Shown: positions 22,949 to 30,422 of the stretch, piece after piece | Position numbering within the stretch: position 1 is the first letter of the stretch | Layout of the letters: each line of letters begins with the position of its first letter | Assembly: GCA_934446095.1 (NCBI GenBank) | Contig: CAKSDR010000012.1 | Coordinates: 1 to 37,091 of the forward strand | DNA length: 37,091 nt | Direction of reading: 5' to 3' | Source of the DNA: an uncultured Eubacteriales bacterium | Lineage (GTDB): Bacteria > Bacillota > Clostridia > Oscillospirales > CAG-382 | Notes under the pieces: model-generated | What the model was told of the DNA's origin: nothing | What the model saw: the letters and a program-made list of their open reading frames with translations, nothing else | Databases searched by the model: none | Translations under genes and position numbers: made by a program

Positions 22949-25009
22949 TTAAATATCGGCAAGTTCAATATATGAAGCGCCGTGTTTTGAAATATACTCT
23001 TTTCTTCCGGAAATATTTTCACCCAAAAGTATGTCAAACATTTCATATGTTTTCTTTTCGTCTTCCGGCATAATTCTTATAAGCCGTCTTGTTTCCGGGT
23101 TCATGGTAGTTTTTGACATCATGTCGGGCTCATTCTCTCCAAGTCCTTTGGAACGCTGGATAGTATACTTGCTGTTCCCGGCTTTTTTGAGTATTTCGGC
23201 TTTTTCCCTTTCATTATATGCAAACTCTATTTTGTCTTTCCATCTTATTTCGTATAAAGGAGATTCGGCTATAAAAATCCTGCCCTCTTTAATAAGAGTG
23301 GGCAAAAGCCTGTACAGCATCGTAAGTATAAGCGTTCTTATCTGATATCCGTCTTCATCGGCATCGGTGCAGATTACGATCTTATTCCATTTAAGCGAAT
23401 TTAGGTCAAACTGCGCAAGATCCGATTTCCCTTTTACTTTTATTTCAATGCCGCAGCCTATTACTTTCAGCAAATCCATTATAATATCGCTTTTAAAAAT
23501 CTTGTCGTATCCGCACTTCAGGCAGTTGAGCGTTTTTCCGCGTACGGGAATTATCGCCTGAAATTCCGCATCCCTTGCAAGTTTTACCGAACCCAAAGCC
23601 GAATCGCCCTCAACGATATAAAGTTCGCGCCTTGAACTGTCCTTGCTCCTGCAATTTACAAATTTTTCAACCCTGTTTGAAATGTCAAGGTTTGATGAAA
23701 GTTTCTTTTTGAGATTGACTCTCGCATTTTCGGCATTCTCACGGCTTCTTTTATTGATAAGTATTTGCTTTGCGGCCCTTTCGGCTTCTTTCGGTCTTTC
23801 CGCAAAAAACACCTCAAGGTCATGAAGCAGAAAATCCGTCATTGCTTCGGTTATAAAAGAGTTCGTAATAGCCTTTTTGGTCTGATTTTCATATGAAGTT
23901 CTCGTTGAATGGGAACTTGTAATGAGTATAAGCGAATCTTCTATATCTCCGAAAGTAATTTTTGATTCGTTTTTCGTATATTTTCCGCTGCTTTTAAGGT
24001 ACGAATCAAACGCTTTTACAAAAGCGCTCCGCGCAGCCTTGTCAGGTGAACCGCCGTGTTCGAGAAAACTTGAATTATGAAAATACTCTATTTTATTTAC
24101 AGTGTTCGAAAAGCAAAATACCGCTTCCATCTTCAATTTGTATTCCGGCATGTCGGGTCTGTCCCTTCCCTGCCTTTCCGCCTTGAAATAAACCGGTGAA
24201 GAAAGAGCTTTTACATGTTCTCTCTCGTCGTCGGATTCCTGCAGCGTATCCTCCGCACCGTTTTCGTCATCTTCGGCCGGTCCGCCGTATTCGTCAAGCA
24301 TTTCTTTTACATAATCCAAAATGCCGTCTTTGTAAAAATATTCGTTTTTTATATATTGCTTGTCTTCATTTTCATATTTTAAGCAAAGTTTCAGTCCCGG
24401 ATTTACAACCGCCTGTTTTTTCAAAACTTCGGTAAAATATTCATACGGAATATTTATATCCGTGAAAACTTTTATGTCGGGCTTCCATTCGATAACGGTT
24501 CCGGTTCGTCTGCCGGATGTTTCCTCTTTTTCAAGTTTTGTGCAAACCTCACCGCTTTTAAAACTTATTTTATATTTTCCCTGCTTTGTATAACTTACAA
24601 CATTCATAAACTCCGAACTGTACTGAGTGGCGCATGCTCCGAGTCCGTTAAGTCCCAAAGAATATTCGTAATTTTCCCCGCTGTCGTTATTGTATTTTCC
24701 GCCCGCGTACAATTCGCAAAAAACAAGTTCCCAGTTATATCTCTTTTCTTTCTCGTTATAATCGAGAGGTATTCCGCGCCCGAAATCCTCAACTTCGAGT
24801 GTCATATCGCGGTGTACAGTTATATTTATGACGTTTCCGTACCCTTCGCGCGCTTCGTCTATGGAATTGGACAGAATTTCAAAAAAGGAATGTTCGCATC
24901 CTTCCAATCCGTCAGAACCAAATATTACGGCAGGTCTTTTCCTTACCCTGTCCGCACCTTTAAGCATTGATATGCTTTCATTTCCGTATTCCGATGTTCT
25001 TCCAGCCAT
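22949..25009 (-). CDS. type IIA DNA topoisomerase B subunit (GyrB/ParE-like, divergent paralogue)
   Basis: ATPase and TOPRIM subunit of a type II topoisomerase, 686 residues from the start behind AGGAG. The GHKL ATPase region has ILSNSIDEAREG (Mg-binding Asn 48), EDFGRGIP and GLNGLGA. The transducer has QTK at 376-378. The TOPRIM domain has EGDS (467-470) followed by ALGSVKLARD, where classical GyrB/ParE have AGGSAKQGRD, and TDADEDG (548-554) followed by YQIRTLILTMLYRLLP. The C-terminus keeps RSKGLGENEPDMM. An acidic low-complexity insertion lies at about 239-264. These departures point to a distinct clostridial paralogue, not the main gyrase. No GyrA/ParC partner is adjacent. It heads the nine-gene minus-strand run. 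Confidence 0.88.
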   Translation of the reverse strand: MAGRTSEYGNESISMLKGADRVRKRPAVIFGSDGLEGCEHSFFEILSNSIDEAREGYGNVINITVHRDMTLEVEDFGRGIPLDYNEKEKRYNWELVFCELYAGGKYNNDSGENYEYSLGLNGLGACATQYSSEFMNVVSYTKQGKYKISFKSGEVCTKLEKEETSGRRTGTVIEWKPDIKVFTDINIPYEYFTEVLKKQAVVNPGLKLCLKYENEDKQYIKNEYFYKDGILDYVKEMLDEYGGPAEDDENGAEDTLQESDDEREHVKALSSPVYFKAERQGRDRPDMPEYKLKMEAVFCFSNTVNKIEYFHNSSFLEHGGSPDKAARSAFVKAFDSYLKSSGKYTKNESKITFGDIEDSLILITSSHSTRTSYENQTKKAITNSFITEAMTDFLLHDLEVFFAERPKEAERAAKQILINKRSRENAENARVNLKKKLSSNLDISNRVEKFVNCRSKDSSRRELYIVEGDSALGSVKLARDAEFQAIIPVRGKTLNCLKCGYDKIFKSDIIMDLLKVIGCGIEIKVKGKSDLAQFDLNSLKWNKIVICTDADEDGYQIRTLILTMLYRLLPTLIKEGRIFIAESPLYEIRWKDKIEFAYNEREKAEILKKAGNSKYTIQRSKGLGENEPDMMSKTTMNPETRRLIRIMPEDEKKTYEMFDILLGENISGRKEYISKHGASYIELADI

Positions 25010-25107
25010 GTTTTTCTCCTGTTTTTGCATATAAAATATCTGCCGCTTATTTTTCGCTAAAAATTTAACTAAAAATCGGTATTTTATACCAATATCATAA
25101 TTGTATT

Positions 25108-25136
25108 ATTATATAATAATTTTACAAGTATTTCAA
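25108..25136 (-). promoter_or_regulatory. sigma-A type promoter of the topoisomerase-led operon
   Basis: On the minus strand, TTGAAA (25136-25131), a 17-bp spacer and TATAAT (25113-25108), giving a leader of roughly 95 bases. The -10 lies inside a 16-base perfect palindrome (25105-25120). Confidence 0.75.
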
Positions 25137-25452
25137 GTTTAATTTATTAATATTATTTTTCACACCTTAAGATATCAGTTGTATTTTTTAATAAAAGTTT
25201 CAAAAATTTTTAAATTTATTAATATATTTTTATTATTTATGAAAAATAACTACTACACAAAAATTCCCCACAAACCCACATTTTTCTCAAGATTTTTTTG
25301 AAAAATGCCTTGATTTAGGCGTAAGTTACACACAAAACCCACTGAGTTACCCACAAAATCGATGTGTGTTTTGAAAAATCTGCTTTTTAAAATTTATACC
25401 TTTTTCACAAAACATAAGTTCCGAACATAATTTTGTTGTAAATTTTTTTATA

Positions 25453-25487
25453 TTTTAAAAAATCACAGGCAAAAATATGTGCCTGTG
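25453..25487 (-). terminator. Rho-independent terminator of comM
   Basis: The stem CACAGGCA/TGCCTGTG (25464-25471 with 25480-25487), read on the minus strand, is followed by a T-rich run. It begins 9 bases past the comM stop. Confidence 0.8.
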
Positions 25488-25495
25488 TTATCTTT

Positions 25496-27031
25496 TTACG
25501 AATTTTTCCAATATTTTTTATCAAGATTACGAAACTGCACGGCAAGCGCCACGTGTTCTTTTTGAATCTTTTCGCAGCCGTTCATGTCCGCTATTGTCCT
25601 TGCAACTCTTAATATTCTGTCATATCCGCGCGCCGAAAGACCAAGCCTTTCGAATGCGTTTTTCATTACCGTCTGCGCGTCGTCTTCAAGAACGCAATAT
25701 TCGCGTATCATCTGCGATGTCAACTGTCCGTTCGCGCAAATACCGGTTCCCTCGTACCTTTTTCTCATGATTTCGCGTGCCTTCTCGATTCTTTCCCTGA
25801 TTTTCTCGGATTTTTCGGCCGGTCTTTTATCCGATAACTTTTCATATGAAAGCGAAGGAACCTCGATTTGTATATCTATTCTGTCAAGCAAAGGTCCTGA
25901 AACTTTTGAAAGATATTTCTCTCTTGCACTCGGAGTACATGTACATTTCTTGGCATTATGACCGTAATATCCGCACTTGCACGGATTCATGGCGCAAACA
26001 AGCATAAATTTTGAGGGAAATCTGAATTTTCCGGCAACCCTTGTTATTGTTACATACCCATCCTCAAGAGGCTGGCGAAGTCCGTCGGTTGCGTCTTTAC
26101 TGAATTCAGGCAGTTCATCAAGGAACAAAACCCCGTTGTTTGCAAGAGAAATTTCTCCCGGCATCGGAATTTTACCTCCTCCTATAAGTCCCGCCGCCGA
26201 CATTGTGTGATGCGGAGATCGGAAAGGCCTTCTCGTAATAAGCGTTTCTCCGGAACCGATATTCCCCGATGCGGAATACACTTTTGTCGTTTCAAGGGCC
26301 TCATGAAAACTCATTGCCGGCAATATTCCGGGGATTCTTTTTGCAAGCATGCTTTTTCCTGTTCCGGGCGGTCCTATCAAAAGAACGTTATGCATCCCGG
26401 ACGCTGCAACTTCAAGCGCAAGTTTTACATTTTCCTGTCCTTTGACGTCGGAAAAATCAGGAATATTATCATATGAAAGTTTAAATAAACTTTCGGTATC
26501 GCATTTTGCCTTTTTAAGAATACTTTCTTTTTTCAAATGCGAAACAAGGCTTGCGACATCCGGAACTCCGTACACGTCTATTCCCTCTACAACGCTTGCT
26601 TCACCAACGTTTTCCACAGGAACATACATCTCGGACAAGCCTTCATCCCTTGCCGCAATGCACATAGATAAAATTCCGCATGTTTTTCTGAGTTCTCCGC
26701 CGAGAGATACCTCTCCGGCAAAGCACTTACCGGTAAGATCAACGTCTTGAAGTATTGTGCATTTAAGTATTGCAAGCAAAATTGCAATATCATATGCCGT
26801 GCCTTGTTTTGCCTTGTCTGCCGGCGCAAGATTTACTGTCATCGCCATAACCGGAAATTCAAATCCGCTTGTTTTTACAGCCGCCTTTATTCTGTTATAT
26901 GACTCGCGCACAGAAGTATCAGGAAGTCCTACTATTTCAAATTTCGGTATAGATTTCGAGCCGAAGCATTCAACGTCAACTATATAACCGTCAATTCCCA
27001 AAAGTCCCGCGCTTTTAACTTTAGATAGCAT
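25496..27031 (-). CDS. comM: YifB/ComM family Mg-chelatase-like AAA+ ATPase
   Basis: A 511-residue AAA+ protein. The N-terminal Lon-protease-like ChlI domain (GIDGYIVDVECFGSKSIPKFEIVGLPDTSVRES; VNLAPADKAKQGTAYDIAILLAIL) is followed by the ATPase core with Walker A GPPGTGKS and Walker B VLFLDELPEF. Next come a cysteine-rich zinc-type segment (CAMNPCKCGYYGHNAKKCTC) and the sensor/C-terminal helical region (LSARGYDRILRVARTIADM). Haemophilus ComM promotes branch migration of recombining DNA during transformation. In non-competent bacteria its role is less clear. The start is supported by GGAGGTG eight bases upstream. It diverges from guaA. Confidence 0.93.
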   Translation of the reverse strand: MLSKVKSAGLLGIDGYIVDVECFGSKSIPKFEIVGLPDTSVRESYNRIKAAVKTSGFEFPVMAMTVNLAPADKAKQGTAYDIAILLAILKCTILQDVDLTGKCFAGEVSLGGELRKTCGILSMCIAARDEGLSEMYVPVENVGEASVVEGIDVYGVPDVASLVSHLKKESILKKAKCDTESLFKLSYDNIPDFSDVKGQENVKLALEVAASGMHNVLLIGPPGTGKSMLAKRIPGILPAMSFHEALETTKVYSASGNIGSGETLITRRPFRSPHHTMSAAGLIGGGKIPMPGEISLANNGVLFLDELPEFSKDATDGLRQPLEDGYVTITRVAGKFRFPSKFMLVCAMNPCKCGYYGHNAKKCTCTPSAREKYLSKVSGPLLDRIDIQIEVPSLSYEKLSDKRPAEKSEKIRERIEKAREIMRKRYEGTGICANGQLTSQMIREYCVLEDDAQTVMKNAFERLGLSARGYDRILRVARTIADMNGCEKIQKEHVALAVQFRNLDKKYWKNS

Positions 27032-27052
27032 AAATGCACACCTCCGGACTTT

Positions 27053-27081
27053 ATTATACTTTATTCTAATGCCAAAATCAA
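27053..27081 (-). promoter_or_regulatory. sigma-A type promoter of comM
   Basis: On the minus strand, TTGATT (27081-27076), a 17-bp spacer and TATAAT (27058-27053), with the -10 box 21 bases before the ATG. The leader is therefore very short. Confidence 0.75.
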
Positions 27082-27144
27082 TTATATTTTTGTCTTAAAT
27101 GCAATTATTTTGTAATATTATCTATTGTTTTTTCACTTTGGTTT

Positions 27145-27153
27145 TGATATAAT
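27145..27153 (+). promoter_or_regulatory. extended -10 promoter of guaA
   Basis: TG-A-TATAAT (27145-27153) is an extended -10 element. The -35 (TTGTTT at 27125, 17-bp spacing) is weak, as is common with extended -10 promoters. The leader is about 30 bases and has no room for a purine riboswitch. Confidence 0.65.
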
Positions 27154-27187
27154 TATAAAATATAGTAATTATTTTCGGAGGAAATCT

Positions 27188-29053
27188 ATGCAAGAACTAT
27201 GTGCAATACTTGACTGCGGAGGCCAATATACAAAAGTTATTGACAGAAAAGTCCGCGAACTCGGTGTAAAAAGTGAAATATTTCCAATAAACGTCGCACC
27301 CGAAAAACTTGCCGGTTTCGGCGGTATTATTCTTTCTGGAGGACCCGCAAGTGTATGGTCAGACGGTGCGCCGAAATATGATGAAAGAATTTTCGATTTA
27401 AATATTCCGATCCTCGGCATTTGCTACGGCATGCAACTCATAAACGAACATTTCGGAGGAAAAGTTGTTTCAGAATTTAAAACGGAGTACGGACAGATTG
27501 AAATTAACGTCGACACATCTTGTCCTCTTTTCGACTCCCTTTCTCCAAAAGAAAAAGTTCTTATGAGCCACGGAGATGCCGTTGAAAAACTTGCCGACGG
27601 TTTTGTTCGTATCGCCGATACGCAAGGCGTCTGCGCAGGAATATACAACAAAGATAAAAAAATTGTCGCAGTTCAGTTCCACCCCGAAGTGGAGCCCACT
27701 GTTAACGGCATTAAAATGCTTGAAAATTTTCTCAGAAAAATTTGTCTTTTTAAAGGTACTTACGCTCTTGAAGACAGAATCGAAACTTCTATAAAATCCA
27801 TAAGAGAAAAGGTAGGAAACAGCAAAGTTGTGGTTCTTGTAAGCGGAGGCGTCGACTCTGCGGTAACGGCGGCCCTGTTACTAAAAGCTCTTCCGAAAGA
27901 AAATGTTTTTGCAATTCATATTGACCACGGTCTTATGAGAAAAAACGAAAGCGATCTTATCTGTGAAAACCTCAAAAAACAAGGCCTTGTAAATCTCGTA
28001 AGAGTAAATGCAATGGATGATTTCTTTAACAACAAAGCCGAAGTTTCGGAAGGTGTATTCAAAGGTCCTCTTTCATGCGAAACAGACCCCGAAACAAAGC
28101 GTCAGATTATAGGAAGAATATTTATTGACGTTACGCGCAAAGCCTCCGAAAAACTCGGACTTGATTTTGATGAAATTTTTCTTGCTCAGGGAACCCTCCG
28201 TCCCGACCTTATTGAAAGCGGAAATCCCGATGTAAGTTCTTATGCAAATAAAATAAAGACACATCACAATGATGTGGACATTATAAGACGCGCAAGAGAT
28301 GCGGGAAGAGTCGTTGAAACCAACTGGGACTGGCACAAAGATGAAGTAAGGCAGGTAGCACGTATGCTCGGCCTTGATGAAGAAATCGCCTCCCGTCAGC
28401 CTTTCCCCGGACCGGGTCTTGGCGTAAGAATCATCTGCACCGACGGAAAATATTTGCCGGATAACAGTGTATGCCAAAAATTTGAAGAGTATAAATCCAA
28501 CCATGCTTTCTTCGGCGCTATAGCACCGGTAAAAAGCGTAGGTGTTCAGGGAGATAACAGAAGTTATAAAAATTTAGCCATTCTGTGGGGAGATGCTTGC
28601 GAATTTGACACCGAAAAGGTTTTCGAAACCGCAAAGGAAATCCCGAATGAACTCAGTTTTATAAACAGATGCACCTATATACTTGACAGAAAAGAATTAA
28701 AAGGAAAACTTCTTTCGCGCCCGCTTTATATAGGAAAAGACACCGCAGATCTTCTGAGGGAAGCCGACAGCGTCGTTTCGGAATATATTATGAACAGCAA
28801 TATAAGCCAATGCTTTGCGGTTCTCCTTCCAATATATGAAGAGAACAACGAAGGCGTTCAGAAATATTCCATTGCAATAAGAGCCGTTGTTACCTCGGAT
28901 TTTATGACCGCGCGTCCCGCAATTCCCGGTAAAGACTTCTCTTTTGAAAATCTTGTAAAGGCAACCAATAAAATTAAAGCCGTGTCAGACAAAATAGACC
29001 TCGTAATGTATGACCTGACAGGTAAGCCCCCCGCAACAGTCGAGTGGGAATAA
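27188..29053 (+). CDS. guaA: GMP synthase (glutamine-hydrolysing), long eukaryote-like form
   Basis: Converts XMP to GMP using glutamine and ATP. It has 621 residues, about 100 more than the usual bacterial enzyme (510-525). The glutaminase domain has the catalytic triad C79 (GICYGMQ), H165 and E167 (FHPEVE). The ATP-pyrophosphatase domain has SGGVDS at 219-224. Downstream it shows FLAQGTLRPDLIESG, KTHHND and SRQPFPGPGLGVRIIC. The C-terminal part is expanded and ends SDFMTARPAIPGKDF then MYDLTGKPPATVEWE. The expansion and this ending resemble the human-type enzyme (which ends in a very similar PPGTTEWE). Start: GGAGGA seven bases before the ATG. Its 3' end borders an integrase remnant. Confidence 0.96.
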   Translation: MQELCAILDCGGQYTKVIDRKVRELGVKSEIFPINVAPEKLAGFGGIILSGGPASVWSDGAPKYDERIFDLNIPILGICYGMQLINEHFGGKVVSEFKTEYGQIEINVDTSCPLFDSLSPKEKVLMSHGDAVEKLADGFVRIADTQGVCAGIYNKDKKIVAVQFHPEVEPTVNGIKMLENFLRKICLFKGTYALEDRIETSIKSIREKVGNSKVVVLVSGGVDSAVTAALLLKALPKENVFAIHIDHGLMRKNESDLICENLKKQGLVNLVRVNAMDDFFNNKAEVSEGVFKGPLSCETDPETKRQIIGRIFIDVTRKASEKLGLDFDEIFLAQGTLRPDLIESGNPDVSSYANKIKTHHNDVDIIRRARDAGRVVETNWDWHKDEVRQVARMLGLDEEIASRQPFPGPGLGVRIICTDGKYLPDNSVCQKFEEYKSNHAFFGAIAPVKSVGVQGDNRSYKNLAILWGDACEFDTEKVFETAKEIPNELSFINRCTYILDRKELKGKLLSRPLYIGKDTADLLREADSVVSEYIMNSNISQCFAVLLPIYEENNEGVQKYSIAIRAVVTSDFMTARPAIPGKDFSFENLVKATNKIKAVSDKIDLVMYDLTGKPPATVEWE

Positions 29054-29066
29054 TGACGAAACCCCG

Positions 29067-29092
29067 AAAAACCCCATAACTACGGGCTTTTT
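29067..29092 (+). terminator. weak hairpin after guaA
   Basis: AAAAACCCC (29067-29075) can pair with GGGCTTTTT (29084-29092) apart from one C-C mismatch. It is a possible guaA terminator, read into a short T-run. Confidence 0.35.
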
Positions 29093-29108
29093 GAGGCTTA
29101 AAAAGTCA

Positions 29109-29130
29109 AAAGCGTACTAAAAGCGTACTA
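29109..29130. repeat. tandem 11-bp direct repeats between guaA and the integrase remnant
   Basis: Two exact adjacent copies of AAAGCGTACTA lie between the guaA stop and the C-terminal end of the integrase relic. Short direct repeats in this place are typical arm-type binding sites of tyrosine recombinases at an attachment site. This role is inferred. Confidence 0.55.
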
Positions 29131-29146
29131 CAAAATTAAAAAGCTT

Positions 29147-29553
29147 TTACACGATATCGCTGAGTTTATCGGCAACTTCACGCTATTTGTTTGGGTACAG
29201 ATGTGAGTACGTCTGGAGTGTTGTTTCAATATTTCCGTGTCCTAAGCGTTCAGAAACCAGCAATGGCTGGAAACCTAATTCAATTAAAAGTGATGCGTGG
29301 CTGTGACGAAGGTCGTGAATCCGAATCTTTTTCACACCGGTCTTCTTACAGCCTCGTACCATTTCATGTGCTAAATAATATTTTGTGCAGGTAAACAATC
29401 TGTCGGTTGGTTCATAACCGTAGATTGAGCCTGCATATTTTTTTATCAGCTCCATTATCTGAAAGGTAAAATAATAATCCTTTTTCTCTTGGGAGTCTTG
29501 GGTACCTGTATTAAGTCTTGCCTGTTGTGTTTCGCATAAGTCTTTTCATTATA
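29147..29553 (-). pseudogene. tyrosine recombinase (phage/ICE integrase) C-terminal remnant with frameshift and nonsense mutation
   Basis: Only the C-terminal half of a Tn916-type integrase is left. The intact catalytic box is IHDLRHSHASLLIELG, then LGHGNIETTLQTYSHLYPNK with the catalytic Tyr. An amber TAG at 29183-29185 interrupts the frame; beyond it the same frame continues REVADKLSDIV to a TAA at 29147, the normal end of such integrases. Upstream, another frame encodes TYAKHNRQDLIQVPKTPK and RKRIIILPF, a standard integrase segment. It joins the main frame only if a single base is restored near 29455-29466. No recombinase N-terminal domain is visible. The relic points toward guaA, as expected for an element inserted at the guaA 3' end. 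Confidence 0.88.
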
Positions 29554-29702
29554 TCATCCGAAAATCGGCCTGTAACCCTACTTGCACGATAGATTCGGCA
29601 TAATAAAAAAAGAAAAATTCCACCAACCGCAGAGTAAATTTTCAGCATAAATAAAAGAATCATATATATAAAATGCCGAAATAACCGAAAATTTATAACT
29701 GC

Positions 29703-29751
29703 AAAACAAAAAAACGGTCCGTTACCCGTTTTTCGGGTAACGGACCGTTTT
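29703..29751 (-). terminator. Rho-independent terminator of hsp20
   Basis: A perfect 18-bp stem (29711-29728 with 29734-29751, five-base loop), read on the minus strand, is followed by seven Ts. It starts 9 bases after the hsp20 stop and is one of the strongest terminators in the window. Confidence 0.93.
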
Positions 29752-29760
29752 GCCGTTTGA

Positions 29761-30189
29761 TTATTCGATATTAATCCTGCTGCCTTCGGAAAGTTTTTTC
29801 TGCTCTTTTTTCGGAAGAACAACTGTTAAAACTCCGGATGTGTATTTTGCCTTTACATCTTCAGGTTTTACATCTCCTACATAAAAACTTCGAGTGCAAA
29901 CGCCCGCGTAGCGTTCCTGACGCAAAACACGTCCTTTTTTATCCTCTTCTTCCTTATCAAGTCCCTTTTCGGCAGTAATGGTAAGGTAACCGTCTTTTAT
30001 ATCAAGATTGATTTCATCTTTTTTAAAGCCCGGTAAATCTATGGCAAGTTCATAAAACCCGTCTTTTTCGTGAATATCGGTTTTCATTAAGTTTTTTGCA
30101 TGTTTTCCGTAAAGCGGATTATGCGCTCCGAAGAAACCATCGTCAAAGAAATTATCAAATACATTTTCTCCAAAAATGCTGGGTAACAT
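29761..30189 (-). CDS. Hsp20/alpha-crystallin family small heat-shock protein
   Basis: A 142-residue ATP-independent chaperone that forms oligomers and holds unfolding proteins. A short N-terminal arm rich in Phe (IFGENVFDNFFDDGFF) precedes the alpha-crystallin domain (about 36-127: KTDIHEKDGFYELAIDLPGFKKDEINLDI through YTSGVLTVVLPKK). The C-terminal extension contains the I-x-I/V-type motif INIE. The start is behind GGAGG. A TATAAT lies at 30215-30210 on the minus strand, but I see no good -35 and no clear CIRCE or CtsR operator. It stands alone between the integrase relic and a divergent regulator. Confidence 0.93.
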   Translation of the reverse strand: MLPSIFGENVFDNFFDDGFFGAHNPLYGKHAKNLMKTDIHEKDGFYELAIDLPGFKKDEINLDIKDGYLTITAEKGLDKEEEDKKGRVLRQERYAGVCTRSFYVGDVKPEDVKAKYTSGVLTVVLPKKEQKKLSEGSRINIE

Positions 30190-30339
30190 AAGTCATTCCT
30201 CCATTTGCAATTATACCTTTCAGGCATAATAAAATTTGTATCACATTAATTCATTACATTTGATTTTTGTTTTGTAAAGATATGATACATTGGAATCACT
30301 CTCTTTCATATTTTCTAATTTATATTATATGCTTTTCTA

Positions 30340-30368
30340 TTGAAAAAACAATAATACCGTGGTACAAT
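30340..30368 (+). promoter_or_regulatory. sigma-A type promoter of the PucR-type regulator gene
   Basis: TTGAAA (30340-30345), a 17-bp spacer and TACAAT (30363-30368), leaving a leader of about 48 bases. Confidence 0.75.
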
Positions 30369-30422
30369 AAATTCATAATCAATTATGCTTGCAGCACAAT
30401 GCATGCGGAAAGGCGCGTATAT

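Larger units (their letters stand above)
25010..25495. other. AT-rich intergenic region with DnaA-box-like 9-mers
   Basis: A 486-bp gap between comM and the topoisomerase gene. It holds the topoisomerase promoter (25108-25136), a very AT-rich segment (25137-25250), several 9-mers resembling the DnaA box TTATCCACA in one orientation, and the comM terminator (25453-25487). The best 9-mer is TTACCCACA at 25347 (one mismatch). Others are TTACACACA at 25326 and TTCCCCACA at 25264 (two mismatches each), with a further CCCACA core at 25275. No protein gene is visible. A replication origin or a DnaA-responsive control site are possibilities, not conclusions. Confidence 0.5.

Noticed and set aside
25010..25495. 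Definite chromosomal replication origin
   Set aside because: Box matches are mostly imperfect, dnaA and dnaN are absent, and gene orientation does not switch cleanly here; kept only as a candidate finding.
27082..27187. Purine riboswitch in front of guaA
   Set aside because: The predicted leader is only about 30 bases and shows no aptamer-like paired core.
29511..29822. Minus-strand open frame of 103 codons
   Set aside because: It overlaps the hsp20 gene end, runs through the perfect terminator hairpin and matches no known protein; its start of the integrase-like region is in a different frame.
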